Below are positions 1-6,732 of a stretch of 12,934 nucleotides of DNA, one piece after another (within the stretch, counting starts at the first letter, position 1; each line of letters opens with the position of its first letter). The position numbers and the translations under genes were made by a program. The notes beneath the pieces were generated by a model. That model searched no databases. It had not been told where the DNA came from and was given only the letters and a program-made list of their open reading frames with translations. Source of the stretch: Nitrospinota bacterium (GTDB taxonomy: Bacteria > Nitrospinota_A > UBA7883); NCBI GenBank assembly GCA_029880775.1, contig JAOUNV010000008.1, positions 1 through 12,934 on the forward strand. The letters run 5' to 3'.

Positions 1-647
1 CCGGCATGGCGGACCCATATGGGACCGGGTCATGGGGACGGGTGCTGAAAACGGGCGCCTCGGCGGAGTTCATCTTCACCTTCATGGGCGCCCACTGGTT
101 CTCCATCGGGGGAGGGTATAACCAGTACTCCGGCCGGGGAGTGGTGGACAACACCGATTTCAACGCCACCACCAGCGTGGGGCGCGCCTTCTCCACGGAA
201 AGCTGGGACATCGCCGCCGGACTTTTCGCCTACACGGCCCGGTTTGACAAAAACTCCAACTTCTTCACATGGGGCCATGGTGGATATTTCAGCCCCCAGG
301 AGTTCATGTTGGGCGGAGTGATGCTCTCTATGGAGACTAAGCCGGTGGAGAATTTCTGGGCGGAGGTGAAGCTCTCCGCTTCGTATATGAATTTCGTTAA
401 CAATGAGTCCTCCAAGTATCCTCTCTCCAATGAATCGAGGCTCAGCTCCGAGGTTTATCCGGGAGATGATATAAGCCAGATGGGGTACGCGATGAGCGGG
501 CGGATGTATAAACAGTTCGCCGACCACTGGCTGGCGGGAGTGGGGGCCACCTTCAACAAGGCGTCAGATTACACAGAGACCATATTTATGGTGACTCTGC
601 GATACCAGTTCGGGTTGCGCAAGGCTGTCCTTTTCGTCAAGGAGTGA
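1..647 (+). CDS. bcsC: BcsC-like cellulose export outer-membrane barrel, C-terminal part (5' truncated)
   Basis: The reading frame is open from the left edge to a TGA at 645-647, so this is the C-terminal part of a larger protein; the ATG at 6 is probably internal. About 213 residues are visible. They carry the signature of the BcsC C-terminal domain: FTWGHGGYFSPQ near residue 86, a later SKYPL/YPGDD stretch, GYAMSGRMYKQF, HWLAGVG, and a final aromatic strand, VTLRYQFG, typical of a membrane beta-barrel. Alternating polar and hydrophobic residues with many Gly, Tyr and Phe agree with this. In the family, N-terminal TPR repeats in the periplasm feed the barrel, which passes exopolysaccharide (cellulose in known cases) across the outer membrane. 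The TPR part and the rest of any bcs operon would lie upstream, outside the window. The gene converges on the kinase gene with a 19-bp gap. The domain call is fairly sure; the exported polymer is unknown. Confidence 0.75.
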   Translation, partial: GMADPYGTGSWGRVLKTGASAEFIFTFMGAHWFSIGGGYNQYSGRGVVDNTDFNATTSVGRAFSTESWDIAAGLFAYTARFDKNSNFFTWGHGGYFSPQEFMLGGVMLSMETKPVENFWAEVKLSASYMNFVNNESSKYPLSNESRLSSEVYPGDDISQMGYAMSGRMYKQFADHWLAGVGATFNKASDYTETIFMVTLRYQFGLRKAVLFVKE

Positions 648-666
648 TCGGCTGCGGCTGGCCGGG

Positions 667-2661
667 CTATTTGGGCGCCTGATCCTTTGGAGCGGGCGCC
701 TTTGGTGCGGGCGCTGTTGGCGCTTCCTCGGACGAGGAGTGGTGCTCCACGCTTCTTTTTACCGGGGAGTCCCCAGAGCCGGAAACCAGCTTACCCGCCA
801 GCACCAGCGCCGCCACCAGCGCCAGGGGAACCAGCACGAAAACCGCCACTTTGGTTAAGGTGGACATCCCGCCGGATACCGCATCGGCCTTTGCGGCCAA
901 TCCCTTGCGGTCCGCCTCTATCTCGTCCTCTTTCCAGAAAGCTTTGTAAGCGCGGAAAGTCTCCTTTTTCCCTTTTAATGTGACATCCTTGATGAACCGC
1001 AGGTAGAACTCGTCCTTGGCGGGTAGGGCATTGTAAGTCTCCTCGGAGAGGAATATTTCCGCAGGTCCGGCGGAGGACTCGAACCTGGAGGCGGTGTTCA
1101 CCGTGTCGCCGAATATGTCGTTCTTCTCTATTATGCAGCTACCGGTGTGCATACCGATCCGGATAAGGATAGAGGTTTTAAACTTCCCGGCGAGGTTTAG
1201 CTGGTCTATCTCCTTTTGTATCCTGATGGAAGCGCGCACGGCGTCCTGAGCGCTTTCGAAGTGGGATAAAGTTCCGTCACCAATGGTCTTCACCAGCGTC
1301 CCCTGGTTCTCCGCGATGGCGGGGAAGACGATGTCGTTATGGCTTTTCATCAACATCCGGCTGGCCATATCCCCCTCCGTCTCCGCGATTGTGGTGGAGC
1401 CCTTCAGATCGGTGAACACCACAGTGAGAATCCTGGTGAATTTCTTCGCGAACTGACTCTCCATCTTGGCCTTCTGTTCCAGGAAAGCCTCCAGCTCGTC
1501 TTCGCCCCCTCCTGAACCCGATTCATCGCCGACCTGGAACTGGCGGGTCTGACCGCGAGCCACGGAGCCGCTGGAGGGGGGCCTGCGGACACGCCCGCTG
1601 GAAGGGGATCGTCTGCTGGCGCCACTGGAGGGTGGCCGTCGGGGGATGGCCTGGGTGGCGCCACCTTCCGCATCGCCGTCCACATCAATCATCTGGGTGG
1701 ACCCGCCAGATCGCCCGCCCGTCGTGTCGATAGTCTGGGTGGCGTCAGAGTCCACATCAATGGAATTCTCGTCATCACCAAAGGCGATGGCCGGATCCAG
1801 GTCCGAATCCGGCGCCAATTCGAAATTATCAGGGTCTTCCATCAGGGCATAAAGGTCCTCGATAAGGTCTGCAGTGACCCGGTATCGGTCCCCGGAGTCC
1901 TTGGCCAGCATTTTGCTGATCACCAGATCCATGGCTGGTGGCAGATCTTCTTTTATAGTGCTGGCGGGGGGAGGATCGTCCTTAATGATCTTCAGCAGTA
2001 TGCTGGTGAGAGTTTTGCCTGCGAAGGGGGAGGCGCCGGTCACCAGCTCGTAGTACATGACCCCCAGGCTGAAGATGTCTGATCGACCATCGATCTTTTC
2101 CCCATTCACCTGCTCCGGGGACATGTATTGGGGTGAGCCAACAGCCTGGCCGGTTTGCGTCAGGGAGGCTGTGTCTTGAAGCCTGGCCAGACCGAAATCG
2201 GTGATCTTCACCTTATCGCCCTTCATGAGCAGGATGTTGGCAGGCTTGATGTCGCGGTGCACTATGTGGTTTTCGTGGGCCAGTTCCAGCCCCTCGGCCA
2301 CCTGGAGGATCAGCCGCGTGGCCCTGTCGAACCCCAGCTTCTTCTCCTTGCTCATGACATCGGCCAGGTCCACCCCTTCGATGAACTCCATGGCGATATA
2401 GCTTTGCCCTTCCTCTTCTCCCACGTCGTATACTGTTACGATATTGGGGTGGGTGAGCTTGCCGGCGGCTCTGGCTTCCACCAGGAAGCGCTCCAGCATT
2501 TCCTCTTTTTTCTTGGGGTCGACGAAATCGTCGAATTTGATGATCTTCAGTGCGACAAGACGGTCTATTCTTGGGTCTCGGGCTTTGAGCACAATGCCCA
2601 TTCCCCCGCGTCCCAGTTCACTGACTATTTCATATCTGCCGAGTGTTTTCGGTTGATTCAT
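667..2661 (-). CDS. Membrane-anchored Ser/Thr protein kinase fused to class III adenylate cyclase
   Basis: This is a 664-residue fusion. Residues 9-275 are a Hanks-type kinase with glycine-rich loop GRGGMG (17-22), Lys39, HRD at 135-137, DFG at 155-157 and GSPQYMSPEQ (175-184), so it should be active. Residues 280-390 are a low-complexity acidic then basic linker with TQTID, TQMID and TQAI motifs and three PSSG repeats (344, 353 and 362 on). Residues 407-578 are a class III cyclase catalytic domain. Metal ligands Asp418 and Asp462, the Lys458/Asp515 pair typical of ATP specificity, and Asn522 and Arg526 are all present, which suggests an active homodimeric adenylate cyclase. Residues 604-626 form one transmembrane helix, followed by a Pro/Ala/Lys tail. 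Kinase and cyclase should be cytoplasmic with a short periplasmic tail. The ATG has only a weak upstream AGGCGGG. The signal sensed and the substrates are unknown. Transcription is independent of aclBA, which ends at a terminator upstream. Confidence 0.93.
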   Translation of the reverse strand: MNQPKTLGRYEIVSELGRGGMGIVLKARDPRIDRLVALKIIKFDDFVDPKKKEEMLERFLVEARAAGKLTHPNIVTVYDVGEEEGQSYIAMEFIEGVDLADVMSKEKKLGFDRATRLILQVAEGLELAHENHIVHRDIKPANILLMKGDKVKITDFGLARLQDTASLTQTGQAVGSPQYMSPEQVNGEKIDGRSDIFSLGVMYYELVTGASPFAGKTLTSILLKIIKDDPPPASTIKEDLPPAMDLVISKMLAKDSGDRYRVTADLIEDLYALMEDPDNFELAPDSDLDPAIAFGDDENSIDVDSDATQTIDTTGGRSGGSTQMIDVDGDAEGGATQAIPRRPPSSGASRRSPSSGRVRRPPSSGSVARGQTRQFQVGDESGSGGGEDELEAFLEQKAKMESQFAKKFTRILTVVFTDLKGSTTIAETEGDMASRMLMKSHNDIVFPAIAENQGTLVKTIGDGTLSHFESAQDAVRASIRIQKEIDQLNLAGKFKTSILIRIGMHTGSCIIEKNDIFGDTVNTASRFESSAGPAEIFLSEETYNALPAKDEFYLRFIKDVTLKGKKETFRAYKAFWKEDEIEADRKGLAAKADAVSGGMSTLTKVAVFVLVPLALVAALVLAGKLVSGSGDSPVKRSVEHHSSSEEAPTAPAPKAPAPKDQAPK

Positions 2662-2847
2662 GGCCCGCCTAAAAAATAATGTTTCCTAGTATGGCACCCT
2701 GGGCGCAAACCTTGACCGTTGTCTCACAAAATGGCAAGCCGGATAAACTACATTCCCCTTGTTCCAAGCCTTGCACGCCCAGAATAACTCATTTTTCAGG
2801 TGGATAGTACTGTAATTTTGCATATTGCCAGGGATCCATCCATTGAC

Positions 2848-2881
2848 AAAAAAAACCGGGGGACTGACACCAGCCCCCCGG
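2848..2881 (-). terminator. Rho-independent terminator of the aclBA operon
   Basis: Read on the minus strand, a 7-bp GC stem (CCGGGGG at 2856-2862 with CCCCCGG at 2875-2881) continues, after one A-C mismatch, into an inner CTG/CAG stem with a four-base loop. It is followed directly by eight T residues (A run at 2848-2855 on the plus strand). It lies 29 bases past the aclA stop codon. This is a textbook intrinsic terminator, and it separates aclBA from the kinase-cyclase gene. Confidence 0.95.
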
Positions 2882-2909
2882 AAGAATATTAGCGAGTAAA
2901 AACCCCCTG

Positions 2910-4739
2910 CTAGCCCTTGTCCGGCACCTCACGCCTGCGCGGAACGGCGAAGTTGACCAGGTAGTTGTACAGCCGGATGAGCCTTCCTCCTTCGCGTCTC
3001 TGGTCGATCCAGTGGCCGATCATCCCGATGGTCCTGGCCAGGATGAAGAAACCGTTGAGCGAGTCGGCGGGGAAACCCAGGTCTGTGAGCACACAGGCTA
3101 TGCAGCCGTCGACATTGAGGATCAGGTTATCCTTCTTGGCGGTGGTGACTTTCTCCACCTCAAGCGCGTAATCGAGGTGGGGTGATCGTAGCCCCAGCTC
3201 CTTGACGCACTTTTTCAGCTCCGCCACCCGCTTGTCCGGATTCTTGACCGACTTCACCCTGTGGCCGATGCCGGGCACGGGCCCCACATTCTTCTTCATG
3301 TGGGCCAGGAATCCTGGGATATCGTTCGGGTAGTTGACCAGGCCGTAGTTGAAATACTTCGAGGCGTCGGTCACCGCGCCGCCGAACCTGGGCCCTATCA
3401 TTATCAGCCCCGCAGCCACGGACTGGCTGAGGCCGATACCGGCGCAGGCGGCTATAATCGTGCCAAGGGCGCCGGAGACACATGGGCCATGGTCCGCCGA
3501 AAGCATTATGATTCGGCGGATGACTTCGGCTTCCTTGTCGTTAAGCAGCCTCTTGTTCCACAGCAGCCCGATCACATGGGGTATCTCGTATCCCTTGTTG
3601 ATCAGCTCGCTGGCGGGGTATCCGCAATACAGCGGCTCCTCGCCTCTGTCATCGCTGATGGTGGTCTTGAACAGCGGCTGCACCTGCACATCACCGGCCT
3701 TGATGACCTCTTCCACCTTGCGGGGAAGGTCTGGTAGCTGGGATGGAGGAACATCATCAATTTCCTTGATCTGTCCGGTGGACTTCAGATCCTCATACAC
3801 CTGCTTGATGGTGGCCCCCAGGTCGCCAAAAGTGGGGGGCACTATGACCCCGGCCTTGCTCATGATGTCAGATTTATACCTGGCCGAGCCCTCGCCATGC
3901 TGGCCTTCCTTGGCGCCCGCATGGCCGAACTTCATCCCCTTGGGCAAGGACTCCTGGCAGAAACCGGAAACAACGCCGATCAGCTTTATCCTTCTCGGTT
4001 TTTCGGCGTACCAGGCGGCGGCTTTCTCCTCCAAATCGCCACCCATCTCGCCGACGATCACCACAGCCTTGGTCTGCTGGTCCTTTTCGAACATCTCCAG
4101 AAAGGTGACAAAGTCGGTGCAGGGGAAAGCGTCTCCCCCGATGCCGATGGTGGTGGTGGAGCCATCCGCGAACTGGCTGAGCATCCACATGATTTCGTTG
4201 GAGAGCCCACCAGACTTTGTAATAACACCGAAAGAGCCCTGCCTGTGCAGCTTGGAAAGCTTCAGGTTGTTATACTCGCCGCCGATCACGCCCAAACGGC
4301 ACTCGCCAGCGGACATGATGCCGATGGCCGAGGGGCCGTTTAAGAATTTGCCGACCTTTTTCGAGTGTTTGATCAGCAATTTAGCGTCTTTTTCCGCCAC
4401 ACCCTCGGTGATCATGGAGACGAACTTTATGCTGGGGTTGTCCAGCGCGTCCATACATCCCTTATACGCGCGGTTGGCGCCGATATACACCAGCGCCGTG
4501 TTGGACTCTGGATGCTTTCTTGTGGCTTCCTCAAGAGTCTTGTAGACCGGCACGGAGAGAAACTGGCTCCCGAAAGGGATCTCCACCGACTTGCCGGCGT
4601 CCGGCGGATAGACGAAAGAGGTGACGCTCGGCTCCAGGCCGCACAAATGGGAAAACTCCGCCATCCTCTTGGCGGCGCTGACTCCCGCCACTCCGCCCAT
4701 GATGACGACTTTTGTATCTTTATTGGCAACTATGCTCAT
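2910..4739 (-). CDS. aclA: ATP-citrate lyase, alpha (large) subunit
   Basis: Large subunit of two-subunit ATP-citrate lyase, which converts citrate, CoA and ATP to acetyl-CoA, oxaloacetate, ADP and phosphate, the citrate-cleaving step of the reductive TCA cycle. The length of 609 residues matches the roughly 608 known for Chlorobium AclA. Residues 1-330 resemble the succinyl-CoA synthetase alpha subunit: a CoA-binding Rossmann region (VVIMGGVAGV at 11-20), the SGG loop (176-178) and FGHAGAKEGQ at 271-280 with the phospho-acceptor His273. Residues 365-609 are a citrate-synthase-like lyase domain with ADHGPCVSGA (His417), GIGHRVKS (His493) and NVDG (Asp544). The start is ATG with GGGAG a few bases upstream. 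The gene follows aclB by 10 bp in the same order as in green sulfur bacteria, and a terminator follows it. All expected catalytic residues are visible, so the enzyme should be functional. Confidence 0.97.
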   Translation of the reverse strand: MSIVANKDTKVVIMGGVAGVSAAKRMAEFSHLCGLEPSVTSFVYPPDAGKSVEIPFGSQFLSVPVYKTLEEATRKHPESNTALVYIGANRAYKGCMDALDNPSIKFVSMITEGVAEKDAKLLIKHSKKVGKFLNGPSAIGIMSAGECRLGVIGGEYNNLKLSKLHRQGSFGVITKSGGLSNEIMWMLSQFADGSTTTIGIGGDAFPCTDFVTFLEMFEKDQQTKAVVIVGEMGGDLEEKAAAWYAEKPRRIKLIGVVSGFCQESLPKGMKFGHAGAKEGQHGEGSARYKSDIMSKAGVIVPPTFGDLGATIKQVYEDLKSTGQIKEIDDVPPSQLPDLPRKVEEVIKAGDVQVQPLFKTTISDDRGEEPLYCGYPASELINKGYEIPHVIGLLWNKRLLNDKEAEVIRRIIMLSADHGPCVSGALGTIIAACAGIGLSQSVAAGLIMIGPRFGGAVTDASKYFNYGLVNYPNDIPGFLAHMKKNVGPVPGIGHRVKSVKNPDKRVAELKKCVKELGLRSPHLDYALEVEKVTTAKKDNLILNVDGCIACVLTDLGFPADSLNGFFILARTIGMIGHWIDQRREGGRLIRLYNYLVNFAVPRRREVPDKG

Positions 4740-4749
4740 CGCTTTCTCC

Positions 4750-5946
4750 CTATCCCTTCAAGGCGAATTTGACTAAGTCGGTCAACGGCGTGTACCGATC
4801 GAAGACCTGTATATCGAAGCCCTCGTCGGACAGCTTGCGCATGTAGTCCAGGCCGATGGCTTCGTTGGGTCCCCCGCGGCGAACCCATATTTTCACGCCG
4901 TCCATTTTTCCTTCTTCCTTGGCCTTACGGAAACCGGCGATAATTCCGGTGAACGTGGCCTTGACGTCGGTGAAGTTGGCTATGGCCCCCCCCACGATAA
5001 TATGCTTGACGCCTGGAAGAGAGCATATCTTGTCGGTGAGAGCCTCCACGGCCCATGCCGGGGGATCGCCCGAGTATTCCGCATAGTTGGCCAGGGAGCC
5101 ATTGAGGGCCACCACGGCGTCGGAATAGAAGACAGAAGCGCCTCCGCCAGCCGGCAGCATGGCCACCTCGCCGCCGGGAATCTCTATGAACTTCACAGAG
5201 CCTTTCACCCGGCTGTCTATCTCCATTATTTGCTTCTCGTCCTCCGTGTAGGCCCGGCCAAACTCCGGCGCGAAAGAAAAGCTCCAGTCCGGATGGCGGA
5301 ACCTGGCGTCCGCATCCAGCAGCACCACCGCGTCCAGGGCCACAAGCTTGCCATCGGCGGGGTTGATGGTCAGCGGATTTATCTCCATATACTGGCCGTC
5401 CTCATTGTCGTAGCATTCAAAGAGTCGGAAAGCGAATTTGCGGACCTTGTCCACCATCTCGCCGGTAAAACCGGCTTCCTTGGCGCATTTTTCCAGTTGT
5501 TCATCAGTAGGGGTTTCCCCCACTTCCACAAAGGTCTTGGTCACCTTTTCCCAGTTTTCCTCCACCTCGATGCCGCCGAACTTGGCCATTAGCACCTCGG
5601 CGCCCTCCCGCAGGGATTTGACCGCCAGGTAATACTCCTCCTGGTGGGGGACCATTTCGGCGATAATCACCTGGGAGATGGTCAGCCCCTGGATGGTTCT
5701 TCCCATGATCTCTTTTGCCGCAGCCACCGCCTGATCGATGTCCAGTTCCACTTTGACTAGGCCAAGTTTCATCCTGGATCCAATGGCCTCGTGGGCCTTT
5801 ACCACCATTTTGCACTCTCTCATCCACTGATTCGACTGGACGAGGCCGTCTACTTGATGGATATCGGAAATAACCACATGCCGGGGGGTCCTGATCCCCC
5901 ATTTATTGAAAAGCTCCATCGCAGGGCCTTCTAGCACTTTGGCCAT
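4750..5946 (-). CDS. aclB: ATP-citrate lyase, beta (small) subunit
   Basis: Small subunit of ATP-citrate lyase, 398 residues, equal to the known Chlorobium AclB length. It resembles the succinyl-CoA synthetase beta subunit: residues 1-210 form the ATP-grasp region that binds nucleotide and Mg2+, ending in EINPL (188-192). Residues 240-398 match the citrate-binding domain of the eukaryotic enzyme, with LPAGGGASVFYSDA (265-278, GGGAS loop), GGAIANFTDV (319-328) and RRGGPNEAIGL (356-366). It works with AclA, whose His273 would be phosphorylated with ATP bound here. The ATG start is well supported by GGAGGAG about six bases upstream on the minus strand. It is the first gene of the aclB-aclA operon and has its own promoter and probable operator upstream. 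The near-contiguous spacing to aclA (10 bp, with the aclA ribosome-binding site starting right after the aclB stop) suggests translational coupling and equal subunit output. Confidence 0.96.
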   Translation of the reverse strand: MAKVLEGPAMELFNKWGIRTPRHVVISDIHQVDGLVQSNQWMRECKMVVKAHEAIGSRMKLGLVKVELDIDQAVAAAKEIMGRTIQGLTISQVIIAEMVPHQEEYYLAVKSLREGAEVLMAKFGGIEVEENWEKVTKTFVEVGETPTDEQLEKCAKEAGFTGEMVDKVRKFAFRLFECYDNEDGQYMEINPLTINPADGKLVALDAVVLLDADARFRHPDWSFSFAPEFGRAYTEDEKQIMEIDSRVKGSVKFIEIPGGEVAMLPAGGGASVFYSDAVVALNGSLANYAEYSGDPPAWAVEALTDKICSLPGVKHIIVGGAIANFTDVKATFTGIIAGFRKAKEEGKMDGVKIWVRRGGPNEAIGLDYMRKLSDEGFDIQVFDRYTPLTDLVKFALKG

Positions 5947-6017
5947 CGGTTCTCCTCCAAATTTCTTCCGCTGGTTACTGATTTTGCTTAGCTATATACA
6001 AGATGGGCGAAGTGGAG

Positions 6018-6046
6018 AAAATAGCTTAATTTGGTGGAAAAGTCAA
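6018..6046 (-). promoter_or_regulatory. Sigma70-type promoter of aclBA
   Basis: On the minus strand a -35 box TTGACT (6041-6046) is separated by exactly 17 bases from a -10 box TATTTT (6018-6023). It points at aclB and would give a leader of about 65 nt ending in the GGAGGAG ribosome-binding site. The -35 matches consensus in five of six positions and the -10 in four. Confidence 0.65.
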
Positions 6047-6054
6047 ACGTTTGA
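6043..6054. promoter_or_regulatory. Perfect 12-bp palindrome over the aclB -35 box (candidate operator)
   Basis: TCAAACGTTTGA is a perfect self-complementary 12-mer. It shares bases 6043-6046 with the -35 box of the aclB promoter; two further base pairs flank it after a single mismatch. This placement is typical of a dimeric repressor site. The protein that would bind it is not identifiable here. Confidence 0.5.
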
Positions 6055-6061
6055 TTTGGTC

Positions 6062-6081
6062 TTAACCGCAAAAACGGTTAA
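6062..6081. repeat. Inverted repeat TTAACCG-N6-CGGTTAA upstream of the aclB promoter
   Basis: Two perfect 7-base arms (6062-6068 and 6075-6081) flank a 6-base spacer, about 16 bp upstream of the aclB -35 box. A third, shorter inverted repeat, AACGG-GA-CCGTT, lies at 6102-6113 and shares the AACGG/CCGTT core. The position would suit an activator or a second operator. It could also fold as a hairpin on the plus strand followed by ATATTTTT, but no plus-strand gene lies upstream to need a terminator. Confidence 0.4.
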
Positions 6082-6113
6082 TATTTTTCCGCGCTGGTTT
6101 TAACGGGACCGTT

Positions 6114-6479
6114 TATCTTCCGGGTAGAGGTGTTCGCGGGCGCCTGATATGTCCGCTGCGCACCCTTGAAAGGAAGGAAAAGGGAACCGTGCTTAATAGT
6201 AGAAGGCTCAGGTAAATTATGCAATGAGCTTAATTAGAAAGGGGGGCCACATTGATATGTGATGCGAATCAACCAGGGGTGTCGCCCTCGATGGCGGGCG
6301 CGGCAAAAGATGATTCTATCGATTTAGTCGCCACTTATTTTTATTTTCCCTCTTGGCGGTAAATTCAGCGCCGCAGGGAAAGTACTCACGCGTGAATTGG
6401 CGCAACCGGAGAGGCGTTGGTCGATCTACGACAAAAACAATGCGTCAGGCCGCCATCTGACAAATGATGATTTGCGATG
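6114..6479. other. Non-coding divergent intergenic stretch between aclB and rho, no gene recognised
   Basis: No plausible coding frame was found on either strand, and no tRNA, tmRNA or riboswitch that I recognise. Visible structure: CACAT-TGAT-ATGTG (6248-6261), the 10-bp palindrome TCACGCGTGA (6386-6395), a CGCCC/GGGCG pairing around 6284-6301, and CAAAT-GATG-ATTTG (6461-6474). It may hold operators, part of a long leader, or an unannotated small RNA. None of these can be decided from the sequence alone. Confidence 0.5.
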
Positions 6480-6508
6480 TTGACAGGACGCCAAAAGAGA
6501 TGTACATT
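6480..6508 (+). promoter_or_regulatory. Tentative sigma70-type promoter for the rho cluster
   Basis: TTGACA (6480-6485, full consensus -35) is followed after 17 bases by TACATT (6503-6508, four of six matches to the -10 consensus). Transcription from here would give a leader of roughly 218 nt before rho. Long rho leaders used in autoregulation are known from E. coli. The weak -10 box keeps confidence low. Confidence 0.35.
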
Positions 6509-6644
6509 TGCCTTTGTTGTTTCATGTGGTCGAAATTCCCCCCAAGCCAGCGACACCGAGTGGCTAGTGGAGGAGCGTATACGGAAATTTAACTAAACCC
6601 ATAACTCTTAGGCGACAGTTTAAATCCCCATAATCCAAGGCTTC

Positions 6645-6664
6645 CCGCAACATATGAGTTGCGG
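6645..6664 (+). promoter_or_regulatory. Perfect 7-bp hairpin in the rho leader (possible attenuator)
   Basis: CCGCAAC (6645-6651) and GTTGCGG (6658-6664) pair perfectly around a 6-base loop and are followed by TTTAT, then by GGCGCC-C-GGCGCC (6668-6682 region). It ends about 68 bases before the rho start codon. The T tract is too short for a confident terminator, so this is a candidate leader regulatory structure. Confidence 0.4.
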
Positions 6665-6732
6665 TTTATGGCGCCCGGCGCCGAATCCACCTGCGATGGA
6701 AAAATAAAACATTCTACTGAAAGATCCAAAAC

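Noticed and set aside
30..527. 165-codon minus-strand frame opposite the BcsC-like gene
   Set aside because: Arg/His/Gly-rich antisense shadow of a gene with clear family motifs.
2662..2847. Promoter for the kinase-cyclase gene
   Set aside because: Several TTG- and TA-rich hexamers occur, but none pairs at 15-19 bp spacing with acceptable matches.
3349..4545. 398-codon open frame on the plus strand opposite aclA
   Set aside because: Antisense to AclA with Ser/Pro-rich composition; no motif or ribosome-binding site.
5906..6103. 65-codon plus-strand frame across the aclB start and promoter
   Set aside because: Overlaps the aclB start, the promoter and the operator-like palindrome; no homology or ribosome-binding site recognised.
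6168..6215. Possible short leader peptide (GTG at 6189 after a purine-rich AAGGAAAAGGG)
   Set aside because: Only eight codons, no run of regulatory codons, and no hairpin pair downstream that would make an attenuator.
6241..6320. GGGGGG-led stretch looked at as a tmRNA or other structured RNA start
   Set aside because: No tRNA-like acceptor ends, T-loop pairing or tag frame could be matched.
6611..6650. GTTTAAATCCC resembling a tRNA T-loop
   Set aside because: No cloverleaf can be built around it: acceptor and anticodon stems are missing.
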